From Thermosaccharophagus gerlachensis (GTDB lineage: Bacteria; Armatimonadota; Fervidibacteria; Fervidibacterales; Thermosaccharophagaceae): a DNA stretch of 50,207 nucleotides. Both the position numbers and the translations under genes were made by a program. The notes below the pieces were generated by a model. It saw only the letters and a list, made by a program, of their open reading frames with translations, searched no databases and had not been told where the DNA came from. The stretch is from the NCBI GenBank assembly GCA_041538025.1, contig JBGOEV010000015.1, forward strand, positions 1-50,207, given 5' to 3'. Shown here piece after piece: positions 16,245 through 24,322 of this stretch; the stretch's first letter is position 1, and the number at the start of each line of letters is the position of its first letter.

Positions 16245-18697
16245 GATTTTGTTCTGGTGCAAAACAACCATCACTGCAAATTAAAGAAGGTGCTCAAGTA
16301 GGCGTGCGAGTAAATGCGAAATGGTTCAGCACACATCTAACTGCTGTCGCTGCCATCACAGTAGTGCTGACATTGCCTTTCGCGCCGTTCTTTAGAGGGG
16401 GGTCACTGTTTTACGGAGACATCATTTTGCAATTCATACCATGGCGCTCATTCGCATCGGAGTGCTTCAAACATGGTTACATACCACTTTGGAACCCATA
16501 CGCCTACTGTGGGATGCCATTCTTGGCTAATGGGCAGTCAGCTCTCTTTTACCCTTTCAACTGGTTGGGCATACTTATACCATCACACTACCTTGTAACA
16601 TTTTTGGCTTTCTTCCACACGCTCCTCTGTGGATGGTTCTCATATGCGTTTTTCTCATGCATTGGCTGTTCAGCTGTAGCAGCAATGGTTGGCGCCATCG
16701 CATATTCGTTGAGCAGTTTCGTGTTGGGGCATGTGCAATTTCCAAGCCTCCAATACACCCTTTCATGGCTTCCTCTCATGATGCTCACATCGGAACTACT
16801 TTCACTAAGGCTTAAAAGCGTCTACGCAATCTTACTTGCAATCGTGAGCGCAATTGCCTTGCTCTGTGGACATACGCAAGTATGGGTTTTATGTGTCTTG
16901 CTCGCAATCATCTGGGGGTTCGCAAGAGCATATGTGCACAATGGCTCCTTCGGGATACTGCGCTATGCGACGCTTGCACTCACATCACTCATCATGGCAT
17001 GCGCATTAACAGCTGCACAATGGCTTCCACAGTTGGAATTGCTAAAGAAGTCACTTCACTATAAAGTGCCATTTTATGAAGCTACCCTGCTGTCAATTCC
17101 ACCATGGCAGTTGTTTACGCTCTTCATACCGAACATGTTTGGTCACCCAGGAAAGGGCTTCTACTGGGGTGTAGGCAACTACTGGGATGTGTCGGTGCAT
17201 GTTGGTATCCTTACAACTGCATTGGCTGTATATGGGTTGCATAGCAGTAGAAGTAACGGAATGCGTCTTATACTACTCGCAACTATTATCGCTGGATGTG
17301 TGCTTTCCCTTGGGCGTTTCATACCAATTTACGCATGGCTTTATGAACACCTACCATTGTTTTCAACCATAAGAGCACCAGCAAGGTTTTCCCTATGGGC
17401 TGTCTTCGCATTAGCCATCTTATCAGCTATAGGGGCACAACAGTTAATTGATGACTTACACCATCACAGGTTGCACAAACTTAAAACGCTTAGGTATCTT
17501 GCAGTGCTGTGTGCCCTCTCCTTCCTCGCGTTCTCTCTTGCCATATTGAAGTCACACACATTTGGGAGGCTGTTCAAAGCGCTGTTTGACACTGCTGTTA
17601 ACGTAGGTGCACTCGTTATACCCGAGTCCGAATTGCACATGGTCAGAGAAGCTGCTGCGGTGTTTTTTTCGTGCTCGTTCCTTTCGGCAGCGTGCTTCTT
17701 AATCGCTTTTTCTTTGCTCCTCACACTTGCTACAGCTTTCCAACGCAAACTTGCATCAAACGTTGTAGCTTTAGCGTTACCATTCCTGATAGCCTGTGAA
17801 CTGCTCATTGCTGGCAGCAACATAAATCCGTTCGTGAAAACGATACCATGGACAAGACCAACACTGCCACAGTATCTCGTTGGGAAGATCAACCGACTTA
17901 GCCAACGAATTTACATGGATGAGGATGACATAAAAAGGTGCTGGTTTGCGTTCATCAGTTACACAAGTTATCCGCACACCAAGAAGATGAAGCAGGACTT
18001 GCTCAAACTTATAGAAGGGCTCGTGCCAAATCTGCATATACAGTTCAAGCTTATGAATGCTCAGGGATACGATCCACTTAAGCCGTCGGAATATGTTAGA
18101 TGGCTGAGACAATGGCGAGATGAAGAAGGGGTGTTGAAATGGCTCGCTGTTCGCTACATCATTAGGGCTTACCCAGTGAAATGGCGCTCAAGTGATTCAC
18201 TTCATGAGGCGCTTATCTCGGATTTGAAGTTTGAGGTAAGCGAACTTAAAAGCTCACTTCCGAGAGCTTTTATATCGCCTGAGTTTTTTTCACTCCCCAT
18301 ACTTGAAATGATGCGCTTCCCCACTCCACCGAGGGAAGATTACAAGGAAGCACACATAAAACCTCATCCAAACCCCAATATTGTCCTGTGCATCCTGCCA
18401 CGCTCACGCTATACACGAGTTTTCCATTACCTCATTGATGCAGCATGGAGTGGATGGAAAGCATTCGTAGATGGGCACGAGGCAAATTGGGTCTATATGC
18501 ATCCTGCTGCGAGGATGGTTGTGGTAAGCAAAAATAATAGAAGCGTCCTCTGGGCTTACTTGCCAACACCTTACCTGCTTGGGCTGTATGTGAGCATGTT
18601 CTCGGTTTTGTTACTAATTGCATATGTCACTTCGTTAACAATTTGGAGGTGGATTAAAAGTGCAGAGCAAACGCAAATACGCAGCTATAACAGGTGA
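16229..18697 (+). CDS. YfhO-like multi-TM membrane protein
   Basis: A large membrane protein with about 12 hydrophobic segments and a C-terminal ~230-residue soluble part. The N-terminal stretch GDIILQFIPWRSFASECFK, then PLWNPYAYCGMPFLANGQS is characteristic of the YfhO family, which in Bacillus and Listeria glycosylates lipoteichoic or other envelope polymers. This suggests a GT-C-like envelope glycosyltransferase. The ATG at 16229 overlaps the previous gene by 16 nt. A GTG at 16304 (VRVNAK), just before the first TM segment, is an equally plausible start. Its end overlaps the following dehydrogenase gene by 38 nt, so the three genes are probably one operon. Confidence 0.8.
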   Translation: MAWALRFCSGAKQPSLQIKEGAQVGVRVNAKWFSTHLTAVAAITVVLTLPFAPFFRGGSLFYGDIILQFIPWRSFASECFKHGYIPLWNPYAYCGMPFLANGQSALFYPFNWLGILIPSHYLVTFLAFFHTLLCGWFSYAFFSCIGCSAVAAMVGAIAYSLSSFVLGHVQFPSLQYTLSWLPLMMLTSELLSLRLKSVYAILLAIVSAIALLCGHTQVWVLCVLLAIIWGFARAYVHNGSFGILRYATLALTSLIMACALTAAQWLPQLELLKKSLHYKVPFYEATLLSIPPWQLFTLFIPNMFGHPGKGFYWGVGNYWDVSVHVGILTTALAVYGLHSSRSNGMRLILLATIIAGCVLSLGRFIPIYAWLYEHLPLFSTIRAPARFSLWAVFALAILSAIGAQQLIDDLHHHRLHKLKTLRYLAVLCALSFLAFSLAILKSHTFGRLFKALFDTAVNVGALVIPESELHMVREAAAVFFSCSFLSAACFLIAFSLLLTLATAFQRKLASNVVALALPFLIACELLIAGSNINPFVKTIPWTRPTLPQYLVGKINRLSQRIYMDEDDIKRCWFAFISYTSYPHTKKMKQDLLKLIEGLVPNLHIQFKLMNAQGYDPLKPSEYVRWLRQWRDEEGVLKWLAVRYIIRAYPVKWRSSDSLHEALISDLKFEVSELKSSLPRAFISPEFFSLPILEMMRFPTPPREDYKEAHIKPHPNPNIVLCILPRSRYTRVFHYLIDAAWSGWKAFVDGHEANWVYMHPAARMVVVSKNNRSVLWAYLPTPYLLGLYVSMFSVLLLIAYVTSLTIWRWIKSAEQTQIRSYNR

Positions 18698-19709
18698 TGG
18701 GCGCGTCGCCGTTGAGGAAGGAGATATACCAACTATCGGGAGAGGAGAGCTACTAATCAAAGTTTATGCATCTCTCATAAGCCCGGGAACAGAGATTGGA
18801 AGTATACTCTCGCGGAGGAAAAACCCACAACCACATCAGGCACCACAGCCTTTTGGCTATAGCAACTCTGGCATCGTTATAGCAAAAGGTGATGAGTGTG
18901 ATGAGTTTGAGGTAGGTGCTCGCGTTGCATGCATGGGTGCTGGATATGCGTTACATGCGACGCACGCCGTTGTGCCGAAGAACCTATGTGTCCCAATACC
19001 AGAACATGTAAGCCATGAAGAGGCATCATTCGTCCACCTTGCATCTACAGCATTGCAAGCCATAAGGAGGGCAGAACTACAGTTAGGCGAATATGTGGCT
19101 GTGTTCGGCTTAGGCATAATCGGGCAAGTTATATGCCAGCTCGCTAAGTTGTGCGGGGCTTTCGTCATCGCTTTTGATAGGATTCCAATGAGGCTAAACA
19201 CAGCAAAAGAGCTTGGCACAGATTATGTTGTGAACTTACAAAACAAAAACGCTGTTGAGGAAGCCTTTAAATTCACTGAGGGCTTCGGCATAGATTGTGG
19301 GTTCATCGCATTCGGTGGCGATGCAACTGAGACATTTTCATTGCTTCAACAGATGATGAAAACAGCTCCAGACACACACAAGATGGGAAGGATTGTAGTA
19401 GTTGGAGGGTGCAGTGCAAGCCTTAACTTCCCAGTTCCATTTGGCAACATGGATATAAGAGCCTCTTCAAGAACTGGTCCTGGGTATCACGATGAGGCAT
19501 GGGAGAGAGGAGCAAACTATCCACCTGTATTCATCCGTTGGGATACACGCTCAAACATGAAACTAATCATCAAACTGATTGCGGATGGTAGGTTGAATGT
19601 TCGTCGCCTTATCACACACGAATTTCCATTAGATGAAGCAGAAAGGGCGTGCGAACTTTTGATTGAGCATCCTGACCAAGCGCTTGGGGTTGTCTTAAAG
19701 CCTGCTTAG
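18660..19709 (+). CDS. Zinc-type MDR dehydrogenase
   Basis: Medium-chain dehydrogenase/reductase: an N-terminal GroES-like domain (YASLISPGTEIG, FGYSNSGIV, GARVACMGAGYA) and a Rossmann domain with VFGLGIIGQVICQLAK near residue 145. The usual catalytic-zinc Cys is replaced by the SPGTE phrase, as in a subgroup seen in sugar and polysaccharide clusters. NAD(P) specificity may follow the acidic AFDR after the Rossmann loop. GTG start with SD GGAGGTGG 7 nt upstream, 38 nt inside the preceding gene. Its stop overlaps the convergent sugar-transferase stop by 4 nt. Confidence 0.85.
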   Translation: MQSKRKYAAITGDGRVAVEEGDIPTIGRGELLIKVYASLISPGTEIGSILSRRKNPQPHQAPQPFGYSNSGIVIAKGDECDEFEVGARVACMGAGYALHATHAVVPKNLCVPIPEHVSHEEASFVHLASTALQAIRRAELQLGEYVAVFGLGIIGQVICQLAKLCGAFVIAFDRIPMRLNTAKELGTDYVVNLQNKNAVEEAFKFTEGFGIDCGFIAFGGDATETFSLLQQMMKTAPDTHKMGRIVVVGGCSASLNFPVPFGNMDIRASSRTGPGYHDEAWERGANYPPVFIRWDTRSNMKLIIKLIADGRLNVRRLITHEFPLDEAERACELLIEHPDQALGVVLKPA

Positions 19710-20404
19710 AAAGCTCCGTAACCAGTGATAACAGCCCTGATAGTCTTTGCGAGTATAGCTAAATCAAGGATGAGAGAGCGATTTCGCACATAGTAGAGAT
19801 CAAGCTTCACCCACTCATCAAAACTTAGCAAGTTGCGTCCACTCACTTGCCAGATGCATGTTAACCCCGGCTTGATGCTCAATATCTCACGGTGTGTTGG
19901 GTTTGATGGATCAAATTCATCAAGCGGATGAGGGCGAGGTCCAACTAAGCTCATCTCCCCTTTAAAGACATTGAAGAGCTGTGGCAATTCATCCAAACTA
20001 TATTTGCGCAAAAACATACCAAAAGGTATTACCCTCGGATCCCGACGAAGCTTAAATCCTCCTTCCATGTCACTCATAGCCCATAAAGATGCCCTCATCT
20101 TTTCAGCGCCGACGAACATCGTCCGAAACTTGTATAGCAGAAAGACTTTCCCATCTTTTCCATATCTTGGTTGACGGAACAGCACGGGTCCAGGCGAAGA
20201 AAGCTTTATCAAAAGGGCTATAAGGAGCATGAATGGAAGGGAGATGAACACGAGGATCAAAGAGCCAAATATGTCAATCATGCGTTTCGTGCATTCATAA
20301 GAGATAGAGTTCAGTTTGGTGAGGGCATGCGGAACATTCGTTTCCCTTGATGCCACACCTTCGTTGCTTTTTTGCTCTTCACTTACGATTGTGATTCCAT
20401 CCAT
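19706..20404 (-). CDS. Bacterial sugar transferase (undecaprenyl-phosphate glycosyl-1-phosphate transferase)
   Basis: Initiates exopolysaccharide or O-antigen synthesis by loading a sugar-1-phosphate on undecaprenyl phosphate. A ~35-residue polar N-terminus precedes one membrane helix (DIFGSLILVFISLPFMLLIALLIK). The catalytic core has SSPGPVLFRQPRYGKDGK, YKFRTM, the DELPQLFNVFKGEMSLVGPRP signature and KPGLTCIWQVSGR. It lacks the four extra N-terminal TM segments of WbaP/CpsE, so it is the minimal form (232 residues). RBS GGGGAG is about 13 nt from the ATG. Confidence 0.93.
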   Translation of the reverse strand: MDGITIVSEEQKSNEGVASRETNVPHALTKLNSISYECTKRMIDIFGSLILVFISLPFMLLIALLIKLSSPGPVLFRQPRYGKDGKVFLLYKFRTMFVGAEKMRASLWAMSDMEGGFKLRRDPRVIPFGMFLRKYSLDELPQLFNVFKGEMSLVGPRPHPLDEFDPSNPTHREILSIKPGLTCIWQVSGRNLLSFDEWVKLDLYYVRNRSLILDLAILAKTIRAVITGYGAF

Positions 20405-20601
20405 AGCACTATAAACTCCCCTATCGCCTCGGCTTTAATCTGCTTGAGTATCAGATGCGTTCTCATGCTTCGTGCTACAACTCCGTTCTGTATCCTCCAA
20501 TGTTGGACACAAGCGAGGCAACAAAAGTTGATACCTTAATGAAGCTCTTCAAATGCTTCCTTTAAGCTTGGACTGAGGGAGCGAATGTGAGGGTTCAAAA
20601 A

Positions 20602-20868
20602 CTAAGTCTCACGAATGCGCACATAGCTTACGACATCTTTTACTCCGGGCATCCTGCGTATAATCTCAACAACTCTATTAAACCTATCGCGGACGCTCTC
20701 TTGCGATTTATCACCTTTAGCCCTTACAACAAACCCGTAAAGGTTGATCGTGCCACCGTAGTTGACCACCTCAAGGCGAGATATGTCCAAGTTGGCTTTG
20801 TTAAACTCGCGCCTTATCTTCATAACGAGTTCTTGCACACTTGGCTTATGCAAATCATACCTACGCAT
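20602..20868 (-). CDS. BON-domain-like small protein
   Basis: 88 residues without a signal peptide. The pattern LEVVNYGGTINLYGFVV...VVEIIRRMPGVKDVVSYV resembles a BON domain (beta strand, 'G.v.L.G', then helix and 'GV..V.n'), often lipid- or ligand-binding. It is preceded by GAGGTGATAGGAA-ATG, and the TGA in that SD is the stop of the upstream zinc-ribbon gene, so the two are probably made together. Function unknown. Confidence 0.6.
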   Translation of the reverse strand: MRRYDLHKPSVQELVMKIRREFNKANLDISRLEVVNYGGTINLYGFVVRAKGDKSQESVRDRFNRVVEIIRRMPGVKDVVSYVRIRET

Positions 20869-20874
20869 TTCCTA

Positions 20875-21651
20875 TCACCTCATTGAGTCAACTCCAAATA
20901 TTAGTCTATCCACTGTGGCGAGGAGGAAAAGGCGTTGCTGTATGCTCCTTTTCCCCTCCGTAACTAACACTTGCCGAGTAAGTATTTCTCTCCTTGCTAC
21001 ATTTCCGAAGGTGTCTTCTTCAACCACTTCAAAGCGCATATTGTGAGCCCCTTCCTTCGCTGGTTGCATCGTGAGACGCAACACGAGTGAGTCGCTTTTA
21101 ACCTCTGTCATGTCATATGTCCATGTTATACTGCCATTGGCTTCAATGCTCTTTTTAGGTGGTGGTGAAATAGAGCGTATTGAGAAAGCATTGAGCACAT
21201 CGGCAGGTATGATTATGTGGAACCTTGCTGGATTAGTCCCCTTTGCTTTTGGCTTAACGAGCGTTACGGTGAGCAATTCCCCTTTCCTTACATGCCCACG
21301 ACAGGTAATCGTTGCTTCTGTCAAATTTCCCCTTGGTTGTGGGAGTAGGCTTAAAACCACAACGATTATGCTGAGGATAAGGCTCGTCAGTATGCAGGCG
21401 ATGGCGCTCTCCTTCGGCATCACTCGCAACGGTGATATGGTGAGCGTTGAAACATACCAATCACAATCACGCACATCTTCACCACTTACAACCGGGGCTT
21501 CTTTAGCACCAACACATTTGATCCCTTCACCTCTATAGTGCTTGCAGTAGCGACATTTCCTCAAGTTCTCATGACATATGTGACAAACAGGGAATGTAAA
21601 ATGCCCCTCGTATACGACCGTGCCACACCTTGGACACCTTAAGGCAAGCAT
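20875..21651 (-). CDS. Zinc-ribbon single-TM protein with extracytoplasmic domain
   Basis: From the ATG at 21651 the first ~65 residues hold Cys pairs CPRC, CHIC and CRYC plus further single Cys, a likely rubredoxin-like zinc ribbon facing the cytosol. One TM helix follows (ACILTSLILSIIVVVLSLL, around residues 83-103). The remaining ~155 residues are beta-rich (ATITCRGHVRKGELLTVTLVK; NGSITWTYDM), like a CARDB/DUF11 immunoglobulin-type domain outside. I do not recognise the family. The start at 21651 is chosen because GGAGG lies 10 nt upstream; 21690 has no RBS. Confidence 0.6.
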   Translation of the reverse strand: MLALRCPRCGTVVYEGHFTFPVCHICHENLRKCRYCKHYRGEGIKCVGAKEAPVVSGEDVRDCDWYVSTLTISPLRVMPKESAIACILTSLILSIIVVVLSLLPQPRGNLTEATITCRGHVRKGELLTVTLVKPKAKGTNPARFHIIIPADVLNAFSIRSISPPPKKSIEANGSITWTYDMTEVKSDSLVLRLTMQPAKEGAHNMRFEVVEEDTFGNVARREILTRQVLVTEGKRSIQQRLFLLATVDRLIFGVDSMR

Positions 21652-21753
21652 CTCCAATTTGCCTCCAGAGCATTCATTTAGCATCCTCATACTTCATTGT
21701 GGAGTCAAAACACAACATATGCTATGGGCAAGCGACCTCAACCAGTGCATGCG

Positions 21754-22527
21754 TTACGGTAACTTTAGTATTCGGTGCACTTGCGGTATGACGCGGATAT
21801 CCTTTAGAAGCTCTCCAACAACACAAACAACACGCCAAACCAAATCAATGTTCGGAGGCTGCTTCACACCGGTTGAAGGCGTAACTGGTTGTATGACAAG
21901 AGGGATGTTCACATCAACACCTGCGATGAGCTTCGCTGCCTCCTTAACCTCACCCATGTCTATATCGTGAGTGACGATGAGCTTTGTGTATATGAGTTTC
22001 CCTTCGCCAACACATAGCTTTAAGGTCCGCTTCAACTCATCCCAGTTCAATGGCTCATCGGTGGTTGAGGGCAATTTTACATCGGCTGATACAGCATCAG
22101 TGTATTGGATCAAACTCGGGAGAGGCTCAAAGAGGTCGCCCTGTGTCTCAAGGATGGTGAACATACCTCTACCCTTAAGGTTCTTCAAAAGCGCCCTACA
22201 GAAATGAGGTTGCAAGAGTGGCTCACCACCAGTAACGCAGGCATGGCGGATGAAGCTGGCACGCTCAAAAGAGCTCACAAAAGCTTCCAAAAGCTCGTTT
22301 GCCGATACTGGGTTTTTAAGCTGCTTTATAACATCGCTTGAGAATGGTCTTCGTATGAGCACCTCATTCGGTGTTTCCCATGCATACTTTGTATCACAAT
22401 AAGCACAACGCCTGTTGCAACCAGAGAGCCTTATGAATGCTGTTGGCACTCCAACGAATATACCTTCGCCTTGGACGCTTACAAATGCTTCAACTGCTTC
22501 ACCAAGTGGTTCAACTGCGCAAGCCAT
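21754..22527 (-). CDS. queE: 7-carboxy-7-deazaguanine synthase (radical SAM)
   Basis: Ring-contracts CPH4 to CDG in queuosine/7-deazaguanine synthesis. FVSVQGEGIFVGVPTAFIRLSGC leads to the cluster motif C-x3-C-x2-C (CNRRCAYC) and DTKYAWE; VTGGEPLLQP follows, then ILETQGD. The ATG at 22527 is supported by AGAGGT 13 nt upstream and gives 257 residues; earlier starts would run far into the neighbouring gene. It overlaps the upstream isomerase gene by 17 nt. No queC, queD or queF is seen nearby. Confidence 0.9.
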   Translation of the reverse strand: MACAVEPLGEAVEAFVSVQGEGIFVGVPTAFIRLSGCNRRCAYCDTKYAWETPNEVLIRRPFSSDVIKQLKNPVSANELLEAFVSSFERASFIRHACVTGGEPLLQPHFCRALLKNLKGRGMFTILETQGDLFEPLPSLIQYTDAVSADVKLPSTTDEPLNWDELKRTLKLCVGEGKLIYTKLIVTHDIDMGEVKEAAKLIAGVDVNIPLVIQPVTPSTGVKQPPNIDLVWRVVCVVGELLKDIRVIPQVHRILKLP

Positions 22528-23344
22528 ATTCCGAGAGGACCTCTTGCAAGTAAGCGATTGACTGCCTTGCAATGTTTTCAGCGCCCGGTGAGAAGTCAAA
22601 CACTTCAACAGACAAAAAACCATCGTAGCCTATCTCGGAGAGAGCTTTAACTATTGGTCTGTAATCCGTTTCCCCCATGCCCGGACCAAGCATGTTTGCA
22701 TCGTTTACATGCACATGCTTCAAATACGGTGCAGCTTCAAAAATGAGTTGCTCAATTGGGCGCCCCTCACTAAGCATTGCTTTAACATCAACCATGAGCT
22801 GGAAGTTCGGATGCGAGACTGACTCAACAAGCTTAATTGCCTCTTGCACGCTGTTGATGAAGTCAGTCTCATTTGGTGAAAGCGCTTCTATGCATATGGT
22901 GACATCACACCTTTCTGCCTCCGACATCACATTTGAGAATGTGCGCACGGTTCTTTCCCACGCATCAGTATAACTTTCGCCCTCAATCAATCTTCTCTGC
23001 TTTGGCGACCCAAAAACCATTATTCGCCCACCTATGTCGGCACAAAAGTGAATCAGGGCTTTGAGGTAGTCTTCCGTTCGCTTGCGCACAGATTCATCAG
23101 GTGAGTGTATGTGCAACCCTTCTGGCTTGACGAGCAACCAATGCAAACCGACGACCTCAATTCCAAAAGAGTTAGCCGAAGACCTAATCTGGTTTCGTCT
23201 TGCCTTTGATAATTCACGCACATCATCAGCGAGCGTGAAAGGGGCTATCTCAACACCTTCATAACCGATGGACGCTGCGAACTCAAAAACCCTCTCAATA
23301 TCCCATCCGACGAACATCTCATTGCATATTGCGAGCTTCATCAT
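22511..23344 (-). CDS. Sugar phosphate isomerase/epimerase (TIM barrel, AP endonuclease 2 family)
   Basis: Xylose-isomerase-like TIM barrel of 277 residues. Typical strand/metal motifs are GYEGVEIAPF, VVGLHWLLV, GGRIMVFGSP, ICIEALSPNETDFIN (Glu metal ligand), LMVDVKAML (Asp), LKHVHVNDAN (His) and GFLSVEVFDF (Glu). This pattern fits D-tagatose-3-epimerase or hydroxypyruvate-isomerase-type enzymes; the exact substrate is unknown. RBS GGAGAGG precedes the ATG. It is divergent from the sugar operon starting at 23538 and may share its regulation. Confidence 0.85.
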   Translation of the reverse strand: MMKLAICNEMFVGWDIERVFEFAASIGYEGVEIAPFTLADDVRELSKARRNQIRSSANSFGIEVVGLHWLLVKPEGLHIHSPDESVRKRTEDYLKALIHFCADIGGRIMVFGSPKQRRLIEGESYTDAWERTVRTFSNVMSEAERCDVTICIEALSPNETDFINSVQEAIKLVESVSHPNFQLMVDVKAMLSEGRPIEQLIFEAAPYLKHVHVNDANMLGPGMGETDYRPIVKALSEIGYDGFLSVEVFDFSPGAENIARQSIAYLQEVLSEYGLRS

Positions 23345-23537
23345 TACCTACCTCTCCTTTCCCTGCTCACTTCAAGGCGTAGATTAAAACCTGTCTAAAC
23401 CAAAACCCGATTTGAGAAGCATAGCGCATCAAGCGCAACGATGGCATTCATTAAAGTTAGTGAACATTGCTCGGTTGTGACTAATAATAGATGTGGCATT
23501 TGTGTTGGTGACTTTGGAATCGTTGAGGTGAACATGC

Positions 23538-24317
23538 ATGAACAAAACCCAATTGAAGAGGGCTGTGCTTGAACAACTCGTAAGCATGTCAAGGGCGCTC
23601 GGCGAGCCAAACCGAGAATATGTAGTTTTGGGCGAGGGAAACACATCGGCCAAGATTGACGAAAACTCGTTTTATGTGAAAGCGAGTGGCTTCTCACTCT
23701 CCGATATAACTGGTGAGGGATTTGTTGAGGTCAACTTCGAACCAGTCCTTGAGATGCTCACCTATGAGCACCTATCGGACGAAGAAATTGAAAAGTGCCT
23801 AAATGAAGCGAAAGCAGATCCATCGTGCAAATATAAGCCATCTGTTGAGACAATGTTTCATGCGTTTTTGCTGTGCCTGCCGAATGTGAAGTTTGTTGGG
23901 CACACACATCCAGTTGCGCTCAACTCAATACTTTGCTCTGTTAGGAGTAGAGAGGCATTTAGCGGACACATGTTTCCTGAGGCAATAGTTTGCTGTGGCA
24001 TAGAGCCAGTTTACATTGAGTATGCAGATCCGGGGCTTGAACTCGCAAAAGCAATACAAAGGGGCGTAAACGAGCATCTTGAAAAATATGGTGAACCACC
24101 AAAGTCAATCTTGCTTGAAAACCACGGGCTTATAGCGCTTGGCTCAACACCTAAAGAGGTGGAAACGATAACAATCATGTGGGTCAAAATAGCGAAGATA
24201 CTCCTCGGCACATACATTCTCGGGGGACCTCGCTTCTTAAGCGAGGAGCAAGTGAAGCGCATTTATACTCGCCCTGATGAAAAGTATCGGCAGAAGCTCA
24301 TATTTGAGAAGGAGTGA
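23538..24317 (+). CDS. Class II aldolase/adducin family protein
   Basis: Zinc aldolase of the fuculose-1-phosphate/rhamnulose-1-phosphate/ribulose-5-phosphate-epimerase superfamily. Motifs: VVLGEGNTSAKI near residue 30, ASGFSLSDI, SVETMFHAFL, the zinc pair GHTHPVALN, and ENHGLIALG with the third His. At 259 residues it is normal. RBS TGAGGTGA ends 6 nt before the ATG. It starts a three-gene operon, joined to the next gene by TGATG and followed by an isomerase, which suggests catabolism of a deoxy or rare sugar. The substrate is not evident. Confidence 0.85.
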   Translation: MNKTQLKRAVLEQLVSMSRALGEPNREYVVLGEGNTSAKIDENSFYVKASGFSLSDITGEGFVEVNFEPVLEMLTYEHLSDEEIEKCLNEAKADPSCKYKPSVETMFHAFLLCLPNVKFVGHTHPVALNSILCSVRSREAFSGHMFPEAIVCCGIEPVYIEYADPGLELAKAIQRGVNEHLEKYGEPPKSILLENHGLIALGSTPKEVETITIMWVKIAKILLGTYILGGPRFLSEEQVKRIYTRPDEKYRQKLIFEKE

Positions 24318-24322
24318 TGGAA

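Noticed and set aside
21754..23344. Riboswitch (preQ1 type) before queE
   Set aside because: queE overlaps the upstream gene, leaving no leader.
23345..23537. Operator in the divergent gap before the aldolase operon
   Set aside because: Only weak 5-bp inverted arms (TTAGT/ACTAA) were visible, too short to report as a feature.
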